A stretch of 64,000 nucleotides of DNA from Bacillus sp. UNC438CL73TsuS30 (GCF_000482325.1 NZ_AXVA01000013.1:124001-188000); one strand, 5' to 3'; counted from the first letter of the stretch, positions 1 to 8,116 are shown. Notes: a model not told the origin generated them from the sequence alone. Numbers and translations are program-made.

Positions 1-190
1 CTTCAGACTTTATGAGGTGTTCCGTTTCAAATACGTGCTGGATAAACATAATAGGGAAAACAAGAAGGGCTCCATACATAAAGGTTCTGAGAACAACAGA
101 AATAGGTTCCGTTTCATATTCATCTTTTAAATAAAAATAACTTAATAAGGCTAACCCGGGAGCAATTCCCGCTGATAAAATTGCCAGCAT
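1..190 (-). CDS. prsW: PrsW intramembrane protease, N-terminal part (cut by window edge)
   Basis: This is the first 63 codons of a membrane protein on the minus strand; the rest lies beyond base 1. The N-terminus reads [20 protein letters not shown], followed by a short KDEYETEP loop and a second hydrophobic segment. That is the recognisable beginning of PrsW, the membrane protease that in B. subtilis makes the first cut in the anti-sigma factor RsiW and so releases SigW. The ATG at 190 is preceded by AGAGGATC. The catalytic glutamates of the family are not yet reached, so activity cannot be judged. The prsW-ypdA-gudB order agrees with the B. subtilis chromosome. Confidence 0.85.
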   Translation of the reverse strand, partial: MLAILSAGIAPGLALLSYFYLKDEYETEPISVVLRTFMYGALLVFPIMFIQHVFETEHLIKSE

Positions 191-275
191 CTAGGATCCT
201 CTTTTCAATCCGTTTTTTATATCGTATCATGTAACGAACCTAAATGAAATGAAAGATTCTTCTAGTTAAATATAA

Positions 276-1244
276 TTATTTGTTTTCTTTTTCCATGATG
301 GATTTTGCAATGAGCCCCCCGTGGAAACGTCCATTTTCAATAAATATTTCATTTGCATTGTTACCCGCTGCAATGACCCCAGCGATAAAAATACCGCTTA
401 TGTTTGTTTCCATCGTATCTTGATCATAGCAAGGCCTCCCAGATTCCCGATCAATATCAATCCCCATCGTTTTTAGAAAATGATGGTCCGGATGGTAACC
501 GGTCATAGCAAAAACAAAATCATTGTCTATTGTATGCTCTACCCCATCCTTTACATAGATCACTTCCTTTTCAGTAATTTCTTTTACATGTGCCCTAAAT
601 TCCATCGAAATCATTTCATTACGTACCAATGCTTCGAATTCAGGAAGGATCCAGGGTTTAATACTTGGAGAATATTCATTCCCTCTGTATAATACCGTAA
701 CTCTTGCCCCAGCCTTTTCAAGTTCAATCGCAGCGTCCACACTGGAATTTTTACCACCGATTATGCAAACATTTTTATCAAAATAGGGATGTGCTTCTTT
801 AAAATAATGAAAAACCTTTGAAAGATCTTCACCAGGCACATTCATATAGTTAGGGTGATCGTAATACCCCGTTGCAATTATTACGTAAGGAGCCTCGTAG
901 GTGCGTTTATCCGTCTTGACGACAAACCTTTCCCCCTGTTTCATTACATCCGTTACTTTTTCGTATGCATGAACACGTAATTTTTTTCTTTTTACAACCT
1001 CCCGGTAATAAACCAATGCTTGATTACGGCGGGGCTTATAATTTTCTGTTAAAAAAGGGACCTCACCAATTTCTAATTTTTCACTTGTACTAAAAAAAGT
1101 CTGATGTGTTGGATAATGATAAATAGCATTCACTACATTTCCCTTTTCAATGACCAGTGGATTTTTCCCTATTTCTTTTAAAGAGATGGCTGCAGCCAAG
1201 CCGCATGGTCCACCTCCAACAATAATTATATCTTCATTTTGCAT
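276..1244 (-). CDS. ypdA: YpdA, FAD-dependent bacillithiol-disulfide reductase
   Basis: A 322-residue flavoprotein of the thioredoxin-reductase-like fold. The N-terminal FAD-binding glycine motif GGGPCGLAAAI (about residues 9-19) carries the cysteine characteristic of YpdA, and a second dinucleotide motif, GGKNSSVDAA, follows near residue 165. The family uses NADPH to reduce bacillithiol disulfide and so supports thiol redox balance in the cytosol. There is no CxxC active site, as expected for YpdA and unlike true thioredoxin reductase. I chose ATG 1244 (MQNED) because relatives begin MQ; a GTG one codon upstream (1247) is better spaced from the AAGGAG and is a fair alternative. It is monocistronic, followed by prsW. 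Confidence 0.9.
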   Translation of the reverse strand: MQNEDIIIVGGGPCGLAAAISLKEIGKNPLVIEKGNVVNAIYHYPTHQTFFSTSEKLEIGEVPFLTENYKPRRNQALVYYREVVKRKKLRVHAYEKVTDVMKQGERFVVKTDKRTYEAPYVIIATGYYDHPNYMNVPGEDLSKVFHYFKEAHPYFDKNVCIIGGKNSSVDAAIELEKAGARVTVLYRGNEYSPSIKPWILPEFEALVRNEMISMEFRAHVKEITEKEVIYVKDGVEHTIDNDFVFAMTGYHPDHHFLKTMGIDIDRESGRPCYDQDTMETNISGIFIAGVIAAGNNANEIFIENGRFHGGLIAKSIMEKENK

Positions 1245-1287
1245 CACAAATGCACTCCTTAATGAATTGTATAAGTTTATACATGTC

Positions 1288-1478
1288 TATTGATTTCCGC
1301 TCCAGGCGCGAGCGGTTCGCGGGCGGTCCGGGGAGCCTCCTCGGCGCTTAAGCGCCTGTGGGGTCTCCCCTGCCCCGTCCTCCCGCAGGACATTGAATTA
1401 CATCCTTGAATCCGCCCACGCACGAAGAAAATGCGTTAGCATTTTCGAGGAGTCTTCGCGCCTTCCGCTCCAATCAAC
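1288..1478. repeat. Dispersed repeat family A, full-length copy with an internal insertion
   Basis: The 318-base gap between ypdA and gudB holds no gene but an element running from TTGATTTCCGCTCCA (left end) to TCCGCTCCAATCAAC (right end). The core contains the hairpin GGCGCTTAAGCGCC inside a longer stem (GGGGAG about 1330-1335, CTCCCC 1375-1380). It matches the copy at 53763-53893 in the opposite orientation. About 58 bases, roughly 1391-1449, are absent from that copy and include a perfect GAAAATGC/GCATTTTC hairpin at 1427-1446. No open frame or transposase is present. Confidence 0.8.
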
Positions 1479-1510
1479 TAGATTTGAAATTCAACAATGA
1501 TTTATAAATA

Positions 1511-1544
1511 AAAAAACTCCCACCACTATGATAGGAGTTTTTTT
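1511..1544 (-). terminator. Rho-independent terminator after gudB
   Basis: An AAAAAACTCC/GGAGTTTTTT stem with a 12-base loop lies 22 bases past the gudB stop. It is flanked by A and T tracts, so it could work on both strands. Confidence 0.85.
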
Positions 1545-1565
1545 ATAAGGTTTCAATGTTTTAAC

Positions 1566-2843
1566 TTAAATCCAGCCTCTAAAACGGCTTGCCTCTGCCA
1601 TTTTTCTTACGCCAACCATATAGGCTGCAAGGCGCATATCGACGCGACGTGTTTGTGCTGTATCATAAATACTGTTAAATGATTTTACCATAATTTTTTC
1701 AAGTTTTTCTTCTACTTCTTCTTCAGACCAGTAGTAACCTTGATTATTCTGTACCCACTCAAAGTAAGAAACTGTTACACCGCCGGCAGATGCCAATACG
1801 TCTGGTACAAGCAGGATACCGCGCTCTGTAAGGATTTCAGTTGCTTCAAGTGTTGTTGGGCCATTTGCTGCCTCAACAACAATCTTAGCACGAATATCGT
1901 GTGCATTATCCTTGGTAATTTGATTTTCAATTGCAGCAGGAACAAGAATATCACATTCAAGTTCAAGCAATTCTTTATTTGAAATCGTATTATTAAATAA
2001 TTTAGTCACTGTTCCAAAGCTGTCACGGCGATCCAATAAATAGTCAATATCAAGTCCATTTGGATCGTAAAGTGCTCCATATGCATCTGAAATCCCTACT
2101 ACTTTTGCACCCGCATCATGCATAAATTTAGACAAATAGCTTCCTGCATTACCAAAACCCTGAACGACAACCCTTGCACCCTCGATTTGGATACCTTTCT
2201 TTTTCGCAGCTTCGCGAATACAGATTGTTACACCCTTCGCTGTTGCAGAATCACGGCCGTGAGATCCTCCAAGAACAAGTGGTTTTCCTGTAATAAATCC
2301 AGGTGAGTTAAATTCATCAATTCGGCTATATTCATCCATCATCCAAGCCATAATTTGCGAATTCGTAAATACGTCTGGAGCAGGAATATCTTTAGTAGGT
2401 CCAACGATTTGACTGATAGCACGCACATAGCCACGGCTTAATCTTTCAAGCTCTCTAAAAGACATATCGCGAGGATCACAGACGATTCCGCCTTTACCGC
2501 CGCCATACGGAAGATCAACAATACCGCATTTCAAACTCATCCAAATTGAAAGGGCTTTCACTTCCGTCTCGGTTACACCAGGATGGAAACGAATGCCTCC
2601 CTTTGTAGGACCAACTGCATCATTATGTTGGGCACGATAACCAGTAAATATTTTTGTTGAACCATCGTCCATACGAACTGGAATTTTTACTGTCATCATG
2701 CGTAATGGTTCTTTTAATAGTTCATATACCTCTTCAGGATAACCTAATTTTTCAAGGGCCTTATGAATAACGGTTTGAGTAGATTTTAACACATTATTCG
2801 TTTCCTCTTGATTAGTCTTTTCAGTACCATTTTCGGCTACCAT
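1566..2843 (-). CDS. gudB: NAD-dependent glutamate dehydrogenase
   Basis: A 425-residue catabolic glutamate dehydrogenase that converts glutamate to 2-oxoglutarate and ammonium. The substrate/catalytic region PYGGGKGGI and the nucleotide-binding GFGNAGS motif are intact, and the C-terminus ends MAEASRFRGWI exactly as in GudB/RocG. The start is ATG 2843, behind AGGAGG with 7-base spacing; the frame stays open 18 codons further upstream but has no ribosome site there. The region TETEVKALSIW has a single VKA unit, so the 9-base duplication that makes the B. subtilis 168 allele cryptic is absent and the enzyme should be active. GudB versus RocG rests on neighbourhood (ypdA, ypbH) and overall similarity. 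Confidence 0.95.
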   Translation of the reverse strand: MVAENGTEKTNQEETNNVLKSTQTVIHKALEKLGYPEEVYELLKEPLRMMTVKIPVRMDDGSTKIFTGYRAQHNDAVGPTKGGIRFHPGVTETEVKALSIWMSLKCGIVDLPYGGGKGGIVCDPRDMSFRELERLSRGYVRAISQIVGPTKDIPAPDVFTNSQIMAWMMDEYSRIDEFNSPGFITGKPLVLGGSHGRDSATAKGVTICIREAAKKKGIQIEGARVVVQGFGNAGSYLSKFMHDAGAKVVGISDAYGALYDPNGLDIDYLLDRRDSFGTVTKLFNNTISNKELLELECDILVPAAIENQITKDNAHDIRAKIVVEAANGPTTLEATEILTERGILLVPDVLASAGGVTVSYFEWVQNNQGYYWSEEEVEEKLEKIMVKSFNSIYDTAQTRRVDMRLAAYMVGVRKMAEASRFRGWI

Positions 2844-3042
2844 TTGTAAACCTCCTAAGAAATCTCTTATACGAATGTTGTCCGCTTTCAGACACAAGTA
2901 TACACTTTTAAATGATTAATGCAAGTAGAAAAATTCACTTTTATACTTTCTTTGATAAATTTTGTGGAAACGCTGTCAGGCTTTTTTATAAGGGGATTTT
3001 TTGAACCTAATATAACCAATTAATTCATAATTTGGACAGAAA

Positions 3043-3112
3043 GAAGCGGTGGCCCCCTCCTAAACAGGTTAAAAACCTATTTAAAAAAATGGAGGATGGT
3101 TTCCACCGCTTT
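3043..3112 (-). terminator. Hairpin spanning the 3' end of ypbH
   Basis: The last ypbH codons supply the 5' arm (AAGCGGTGG, 3112-3095 region) and the 3' arm (CCACCGCTT) lies beyond the stop, with the CCTCC/GGAGG segments also pairing. The T tract after it is poor (CTTCTTTCTG), so its strength as a terminator is uncertain. Confidence 0.5.
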
Positions 3113-3658
3113 TTTTTCAATTATTTTTTTGCCATATTCCTCAAGCATGTATGGACTAAGTATAGAAGGCTCCCCGTATTCAGATAGCAGAGATGCCGCT
3201 CGTTCATTTGTTATCGCATCCAATTTATTGATAAGTAAATAATAACGGTCATTCATAGAGTACAAGGTACCAGCCAAAATATTAATTAAACTAAGCCTTT
3301 TCGAAAGATTTATGATATCTTCAAAACTTGCAAACTCATACAAAAGATCTTCAGAACCTTCAACCCTAACCTGCATTTCAATAAAGCCATCGAATAAGGA
3401 TTCCTCATCTTCAGCCGTTTCATCGACGGTAATAATCATAATCATTCCCTGAGCCTGTAAAGAAAAAATTTCCACTGCAACTGAACCCTGTATCTCAACA
3501 TCAAATTCCTCACTTGCCTCTTCCAGCATATCATGAAAGAGCTGATGCCATTTTATCGAGTCCTTCCAAATATCTTCCTTGGAGAGGCCTCTTTCAAATA
3601 AATCATCAGAGGTTAAGAAAATTTTAATTTTATTGGCTGTTAAGCGTTCTAAGCGCAT
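3077..3658 (-). CDS. ypbH: YpbH (MecB), MecA-type ClpC adaptor
   Basis: A 193-residue MecA-family adaptor protein. The N-terminus MRLERLTANKIKIFLTSDDL and the C-terminal region with LSEYGEPS and LEEYGK match the two-domain layout of MecA/YpbH: an N-terminal substrate-binding part and a C-terminal ClpC-binding part, with an acidic linker (ETAEDEESL) between. Such adaptors deliver substrates to the ClpCP protease and stimulate ClpC assembly. The position beside gudB and the ypb genes makes this YpbH rather than the competence adaptor MecA. The start ATG 3658 follows a G-rich AGGGGGC box. A hairpin overlaps its last codons. Confidence 0.9.
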   Translation of the reverse strand: MRLERLTANKIKIFLTSDDLFERGLSKEDIWKDSIKWHQLFHDMLEEASEEFDVEIQGSVAVEIFSLQAQGMIMIITVDETAEDEESLFDGFIEMQVRVEGSEDLLYEFASFEDIINLSKRLSLINILAGTLYSMNDRYYLLINKLDAITNERAASLLSEYGEPSILSPYMLEEYGKKIIEKKAVETILHFFK

Positions 3659-3743
3659 TCTTTTGCCCCCTGCCGTGACCTAACTCTTGTGTTTAGTGTA
3701 TGTCATCGCCGTTTAATGGTGAATTGTCTACCTCACCAATCGC

Positions 3744-4511
3744 TTAGATTCCATTTTTCAGTGTAATTAAATGGCTTTCTGCAGGTGCCCCCAGCCTTAA
3801 GGGAACAGTTGTTGTCCCGTAACCGTTACTGATCAGGAGCGTGGTATTCTCTAACCTTTTCAATTGCCCTTTTTTGAATGGACTATATCCAAGAATATGA
3901 ATTTGCCCTCCATGTGTGTGTCCGCTTAACACCAGCCTAATTTCATGTTGGTCTTTAATTTTATCCGTTATATTTGGATAATGACTGGCAAGAATTTTAA
4001 AGCTATTTGGATCCGCATCCATAAGCGCGAAATCGAGCCGGTCCCGATCTTGACTTAAATCATCAACACCTAATAAACATAATTTATCGCCTTCCCCTGA
4101 TTCAAAAGTTACAGCTGTATTATCAAGAACCTTAACCCCAAAATCCAAGAAGATCGCATCTAACTCATGATAATCCACTTCATAATCATTATTTCCCCAA
4201 ACAAAATAAACAGGTCCAAGACTTTTTAACTTTTTAAGATTTTCCTTTACTTTTGAAAAAGGTACACCTTTTTCTGTTAAATCCCCTCCGATAATGACGA
4301 TATCAGTTCTACCTTTTACTGCATGAATAATTTTGTCCGAAATACTTCGCCGGTGTATATCGGAGATAAAGAATAGAGAAACCTTACCAAATGATTTTGG
4401 AAAATCACTAAATTCAATTTCATCTTCCCTTACTTGATTTAAAAATGCTTCTCTAATCATATATAACAAAAGGCAAATACCTACTAATAAAACAATGATG
4501 ATTATAACCAT
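3744..4511 (-). CDS. ypbG: Membrane-anchored metallophosphoesterase (YpbG)
   Basis: A 255-residue protein with one N-terminal membrane anchor (about residues 1-20) and a calcineurin-like phosphoesterase domain. All metal-binding signatures are visible in order: SDIH, GGDL, GNNDYE, ASHYP and GHTHGG. Family members hydrolyse phosphomono- or diesters with a two-metal centre, here probably at the outer membrane face; the substrate is unknown. ATG 4511 was chosen; a TTG two codons earlier (4517) is closer to the AAAGGGGA box and may be used instead. It lies 25 bases after a small membrane-protein gene and is probably cotranscribed with it. Confidence 0.85.
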   Translation of the reverse strand: MVIIIIVLLVGICLLLYMIREAFLNQVREDEIEFSDFPKSFGKVSLFFISDIHRRSISDKIIHAVKGRTDIVIIGGDLTEKGVPFSKVKENLKKLKSLGPVYFVWGNNDYEVDYHELDAIFLDFGVKVLDNTAVTFESGEGDKLCLLGVDDLSQDRDRLDFALMDADPNSFKILASHYPNITDKIKDQHEIRLVLSGHTHGGQIHILGYSPFKKGQLKRLENTTLLISNGYGTTTVPLRLGAPAESHLITLKNGI

Positions 4512-4536
4512 TTTCAAAGTTTCCCCTTTACACGTT

Positions 4537-4902
4537 CTAACGTTCTACGGAAATCATACCATAAAGAAAACTTAAACTAAAAAAGAGAAGGGTCAATTCA
4601 GGTCCAATATAAAAATGCACAGAAAAGATCAGTAGTAAGCCTGATAATGCAGCAAGTACTTCCCATCCCCGGCGTTTTTGCTCTTGAAGATGTTTTTTCT
4701 TTAAAATAGTTTCACGTATGTATCGAGCATTCACAACGAGCCCAATAAAAAATGCAATCGATCCCGCAAAAAACTCTAATGGCTTAACGATAAATCGAAT
4801 AAGGAAATCAGTTAAAATAAAGGGGTGGTTGATTGGAATCCATTTATTTATAAGGTATCCACATAAAAAGACTATGCAAAGTTTCCAAATATTCGCTGCC
4901 AA
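4537..4902 (-). CDS. Small integral membrane protein of unknown function
   Basis: I do not recognise this family. The product is 121 residues with about four hydrophobic segments, separated by a basic loop (RETILKKKHLQEQKRRG). A good ribosome site, GGGAGGGATTTTT, ends 7 bases before TTG 4902, so I favour that start. The upstream in-frame ATG at 4917 contains this ribosome site within its own codons and has no purine box ahead of it. The gene lies between the CBS-ACT gene and ypbG on the same strand, suggesting an operon with a membrane-linked role. The function is unknown. Confidence 0.65.
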   Translation of the reverse strand: MAANIWKLCIVFLCGYLINKWIPINHPFILTDFLIRFIVKPLEFFAGSIAFFIGLVVNARYIRETILKKKHLQEQKRRGWEVLAALSGLLLIFSVHFYIGPELTLLFFSLSFLYGMISVER

Positions 4903-4959
4903 AAAAATCCCTCCCATACCAATGTATGAGAGGGAAATAATTTCTTTCCTAAGACCATA

Positions 4960-5595
4960 TTATTCATCTTCTTGAATATTTAAAATTCTAAAACCATGCT
5001 CTTCCAGTTTCTTTGTAAACTTATCTATATTATCCTTCTTTTCAACCTTCATTACTATTCTACGAACAAGTTTATCGGTTTCATCAAATGTAACCAGAGA
5101 GATAATGTGCTCGTGGAAATGATGGGCAATTTCCGAAAGGCGGGCGATTCGGCCCTCCGTTTCAACCGAAGTAAAGGCTATTCGGACACCTGGGCGATGT
5201 ACGCCAAATGCACTTTCAAATGCACTTAACACATCTGAACGTGTTACGACACCAAGAAAGTTACCACTTGAATCTACAACTGCCAGCAGTGGAAAATCTT
5301 TAAGTTCCAGAAGTGTCTTTTCAAATACTTCCCCACCTTCTAAAAAATCATCATGGTGTGTTGCAACTTCATTTACGGTTGTGGTAGATAGAAAGTCATC
5401 ACGCTGTCGATTGGATTTAAAAAAGTTTTCGTATATCCCATATCGAGTGACAACACCTACATACTTTGCTCCATTGAGTACCGGTAAACCATCAATTTGG
5501 TGTTCTTCTAATTGTGTCAATGCTTGTTTCAATGTTTGATTATGTTGAACTGTAAAACACTCGTGCTTAGGTATCATCATGTTTTTTACGAACAA
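4960..5595 (-). CDS. cbpA: CBS-ACT domain protein, CbpA-like
   Basis: A 211-residue soluble protein with two CBS motifs (about residues 7-60 and 75-135; DGLPVLNGAKYVGVVTR and PLLAVVDSSGNFLGVVTRSD) followed by an ACT-like domain (about 140-205). This architecture and length match the Listeria/Bacillus CbpA group, which binds cyclic di-AMP through the CBS pair. The ligand here is inferred, not seen. TTG 5595 is preferred: the GAGGTG box lies 6 bases upstream and relatives start with xFVKxxMIPKH. The ATG at 5601 abuts the box. It heads a short minus-strand run with the small membrane protein and ypbG. Confidence 0.75.
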   Translation of the reverse strand: MFVKNMMIPKHECFTVQHNQTLKQALTQLEEHQIDGLPVLNGAKYVGVVTRYGIYENFFKSNRQRDDFLSTTTVNEVATHHDDFLEGGEVFEKTLLELKDFPLLAVVDSSGNFLGVVTRSDVLSAFESAFGVHRPGVRIAFTSVETEGRIARLSEIAHHFHEHIISLVTFDETDKLVRRIVMKVEKKDNIDKFTKKLEEHGFRILNIQEDE

Positions 5596-5683
5596 TTCCA
5601 TCACCTCTAGACTTTTAATCCTACATCCTTATTATAGTTCAACAATCCCGTCCAAAACCCCACTTTGTTGTTAAAGTTTAGTG

Positions 5684-5711
5684 TCATGTTTCCCAATTAA
5701 CATCATATATT
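5684..5711 (+). promoter_or_regulatory. SigE-type promoter of cotJ
   Basis: TCATGTT (5684-5690) and CATATATT (5704-5711) with 13 bases between them resemble SigE -35 and -10 elements. They lie 31 bases upstream of the cotJA start, in keeping with mother-cell control of cotJ in B. subtilis. Confidence 0.6.
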
Positions 5712-5742
5712 TATCTATGATGTTAAAACAAGGAGGTTTAAT

Positions 5743-5973
5743 ATGAATACTCATAACAAAACCTATCATCCTTATGCAAGCCCGTTCGACCCTTGTAAGC
5801 CGATTACAGTAAAAACTTATTCGACCCCTCCCCATTTATATATGGGATTTCAACCGCCAAATTTACCACAATTTTCACCCATGGAGGCCCTTAGGGCAGG
5901 GACATTATGGAAAGATTTTTATGACCCATACTATAACTCTTATGAAAAATCTAAAGGAGGCTTACCTTCATGA
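5743..5973 (+). CDS. cotJA: Spore coat associated protein CotJA
   Basis: A 76-residue small hydrophilic, proline- and tyrosine-rich protein (PYASPFDPCKPI near the start, YMGFQPPNLPQFSP mid-protein). It is the first gene of the cotJABC operon, whose products enter the spore coat in B. subtilis and need one another for assembly. An AAGGAGGT box precedes ATG 5743 and a SigE-like promoter lies just upstream. The stop codon overlaps the cotJB start (ATGA), a sign of translational coupling. Confidence 0.9.
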   Translation: MNTHNKTYHPYASPFDPCKPITVKTYSTPPHLYMGFQPPNLPQFSPMEALRAGTLWKDFYDPYYNSYEKSKGGLPS

Positions 5974-6230
5974 AACAGGTTCCTCCTGAATACTATCAAT
6001 TGATGGAGCAGCTGCAAGCAGTGGATTTTGTTTTAGTAGAGCTCACACTTTACCTTGATACACACAATGACGATCTCGAGGCCATTAACCAATTTAATCA
6101 CTATGCAAAAGAAAGGAAGCGTTTGAAAAAAGCCTTCGAAAGCCAGTTTGGCCCACTATTGCAATTTGGCAACAGCTACTCCAGTCACCCTTGGAATTGG
6201 GATGATACACCTTGGCCTTGGCAGGTTTAG
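5970..6230 (+). CDS. cotJB: Spore coat protein CotJB
   Basis: An 86-residue protein, helical and acidic/aromatic, ending NWDDTPWPWQV, a C-terminus typical of CotJB. Its ATG overlaps the cotJA stop, with the AAAGGAGG box inside cotJA. It is the middle gene of the mother-cell cotJ operon. CotJB is thought to work with CotJA and the catalase-like CotJC in an inner coat complex; no enzymatic motif is seen. Confidence 0.9.
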   Translation: MKQVPPEYYQLMEQLQAVDFVLVELTLYLDTHNDDLEAINQFNHYAKERKRLKKAFESQFGPLLQFGNSYSSHPWNWDDTPWPWQV

Positions 6231-6254
6231 AACAGATAAAGAGAGGGTGATTAC

Positions 6255-6824
6255 ATGTGGATTTATGAGAAAAAATTACAATACCCCGTAAGAGTAAGTA
6301 CCTGTAATCCAACATTAGCAAAGTACTTAATTGAACAATACGGAGGCGCTGATGGGGAATTAGCTGCTGCCTTAAGATACTTAAATCAACGGTATACCAT
6401 TCCCGATAAAGTAATTGGCCTCCTAACGGATATTGGAACAGAGGAATTTGCCCATCTTGAAATGATTGCCACAATGGTGTATAAATTAACAAAAGATGCC
6501 ACACCTGAACAATTAAAAGCAGCCGGGCTCGGTGCTCATTATGCGGATCACGACGGGGCATTATTCTACCATAATGCTGCAGGGATACCTTTTACCACTC
6601 AATATATCCAAGCAAAAGGAGATCCTATTGCAGATTTGTATGAAGACATTGCTGCAGAAGAAAAAGCCCGAGCTACCTATCAATGGTTAATTAATTTAAG
6701 TGATGATCCGGATATTAACGACAGTCTTCGTTTTCTGCGTGAACGGGAAATTGTGCACTCCCAGCGTTTCCGAGAAGCAGTAGAAATCCTTAAAGAAGAA
6801 CGTGACCGTAAGAAGATTTTCTAA
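6255..6824 (+). CDS. cotJC: CotJC, spore coat manganese catalase family protein
   Basis: A 189-residue ferritin-like four-helix protein of the manganese catalase family. Di-metal ligands are recognisable: Glu in GADGELAAA (about 35), the ExxH motif in GTEEFAHLE (about 65-69), Glu in AAEEKARA (about 140) and the closing ExxH motif REIVHSQR. The protein may break down hydrogen peroxide or act structurally in the spore coat. ATG 6255 follows GAGAGGGTG. It is the last gene of cotJABC, followed directly by a strong terminator. Confidence 0.92.
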   Translation: MWIYEKKLQYPVRVSTCNPTLAKYLIEQYGGADGELAAALRYLNQRYTIPDKVIGLLTDIGTEEFAHLEMIATMVYKLTKDATPEQLKAAGLGAHYADHDGALFYHNAAGIPFTTQYIQAKGDPIADLYEDIAAEEKARATYQWLINLSDDPDINDSLRFLREREIVHSQRFREAVEILKEERDRKKIF

Positions 6825-6830
6825 TCTAGT

Positions 6831-6862
6831 AGAAGCAGCCAATAGGCTGCTTCTTATTTTTT
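6831..6862 (+). terminator. Terminator of the cotJ operon
   Basis: A GAAGCAGCC/GGCTGCTTC stem with a 4-base loop followed by TATTTTTT, 7 bases past the cotJC stop. It overlaps the 3' end of the convergent ypbF. Confidence 0.85.
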
Positions 6863-7309
6863 CGCATGATAGAGATTAATGTCATAGGTTTTTTTTATGA
6901 TTTCAAAATCAACATGGCGATTTTTCCATTGTTCTTCCTTTTTCCATAAATCCTTACTTCTATCTACAATTTCACATCGTAAATCATGATATTCTTTCTC
7001 GAACTTGTCTTTTTTTTGCTTTAATACATTCATCCACCCATACATTAAGATGGTCATGGCTAATAAAATTAAATTTTTTAAATCGCTCACTGAAACAGAA
7101 AACATGGCAAAAAAGGAATAAGAATATTGTTTTCCTATCGTAATATAGAAGTAATACAGATATATAAATGACACGACAAGGGTTGCCATGATCCAATAAT
7201 TATGCAGTTTTTTTGCATCGTCAAACTTTTTCTTTCTTTTTCGGACATTTTCTAGAATATGTTTCGTGGTTTCATCCGTATATTGTAATTTAAGGATTGG
7301 AGTATCCAT
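6854..7309 (-). CDS. ypbF: YpbF family membrane protein (DUF2663)
   Basis: A 151-residue protein with two transmembrane segments (about residues 37-58 and 76-95) and a charged C-terminal half containing the conserved stretch LRCEIVDRSKDLWKKEEQWK that marks the YpbF/DUF2663 family. The function is unknown in any species I know. The start ATG 7309 follows GGAGGGGGATGA. It lies downstream of the ypbB-recS-ypbD-ypbE operon but behind that operon's terminator, so it is probably transcribed on its own. It converges with cotJC, and its end overlaps the cotJ terminator. Confidence 0.8.
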   Translation of the reverse strand: MDTPILKLQYTDETTKHILENVRKRKKKFDDAKKLHNYWIMATLVVSFIYLYYFYITIGKQYSYSFFAMFSVSVSDLKNLILLAMTILMYGWMNVLKQKKDKFEKEYHDLRCEIVDRSKDLWKKEEQWKNRHVDFEIIKKTYDINLYHAKK

Positions 7310-7371
7310 TCATCCCCCTCCATTTCTCCTTATAACGATATGAACTTGTCCGGTGAATTATGTTTAAAATA

Positions 7372-7404
7372 TTAAAAAACCGATCACTTTTTGTCTGATC
7401 GGTT
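7372..7404 (-). terminator. Terminator of the ypbB-recS-ypbD-ypbE operon
   Basis: An AACCGATCA/TGATCGGTT stem followed on the minus strand by a six-T run. The 5' arm overlaps the ypbE stop codon. Confidence 0.9.
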
Positions 7405-8116
7405 AGTTATTTAAGGGGATTTTTAGAACCTGTCCCGTATAAATTTGATTATTCTGAAGATGATTTGCATCTCGAATGATGTTAATCCCGGACTTAGAAT
7501 GATAATAGTTCATCGCAATTCTAAATAATGTTTCCTTTGGTTGAACGGTATGATAAACTAATTTACGTTTCTCAGCTGGAGCAGCCGTTTTAAGCAGATC
7601 GGTTTTACTTTTTTCCATTTCATTTTGCCCAGTTTGACGCTTGACTGTTTTGTTCTGTTCAGGTTTTTTGGGCTCTTCACTTTTTTCCGGCAGCTGGCTG
7701 GATGCTGGTTCCGTTTTATTATCATCACTTTTAGCATTTAAGTCACTGCTATCTTGTTTTACTTCCTTCTTTTCAGACTCAGAAATGTCCGAGCCAGCCT
7801 CTTTATCTTGCTGTGACGTTTCCAGTTTGATGGATTCATACCCTGATTGATTCCCTGAGACTTTCTCTGCTCCGGTTATCTTTTTTCCATGATAGTAAGA
7901 GATGATGCTGAAACAGGTGATTGGCAGAAGGATAAACAATAAAACCAATAGACGGATGATCGGATATTTTAATTTCACCTTGGTTTTTTTCGGTTTTTGA
8001 CGGTGAAGCTGGCCTCTTGGAGGTAACCGTTCACCATTTTCCGGCTTTTCATTTATTTTTTCAATTCGGCGTTTTAATCGCTCAGCCTGATCTCTATATG
8101 GTTCCTCTGGATTCAT
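7403..8116 (-). CDS. ypbE: YpbE, membrane-anchored LysM protein
   Basis: A 237-residue protein with a charged cytosolic N-terminus, one transmembrane helix (about residues 50-70), a long low-complexity Ser/Lys/Glu-rich extracytoplasmic linker and a C-terminal LysM domain (VYHTVQPKETLFRIAMNYYH to GQVLKIPLNN). LysM binds peptidoglycan, so the protein probably links membrane and wall. ATG 8116 has AAGGGGA 6 bases upstream and overlaps the ypbD stop as ATGA; the in-frame ATG at 8134 has no ribosome site. It is the last gene of the operon with ypbB, recS and ypbD. Confidence 0.85.
   Translation of the reverse strand: MNPEEPYRDQAERLKRRIEKINEKPENGERLPPRGQLHRQKPKKTKVKLKYPIIRLLVLLFILLPITCFSIISYYHGKKITGAEKVSGNQSGYESIKLETSQQDKEAGSDISESEKKEVKQDSSDLNAKSDDNKTEPASSQLPEKSEEPKKPEQNKTVKRQTGQNEMEKSKTDLLKTAAPAEKRKLVYHTVQPKETLFRIAMNYYHSKSGINIIRDANHLQNNQIYTGQVLKIPLNN

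Noticed and set aside
1288..1478. Repeat families considered as CRISPR or complete insertion sequences
   Set aside because: Copies are dispersed, not arrayed with spacers, and none contains a transposase frame or clear target duplication.
6094..6561. 155-codon frame antisense to cotJB/cotJC
   Set aside because: It lies opposite two clear coat genes, has no ribosome site, and its protein has the biased composition of an antisense shadow.
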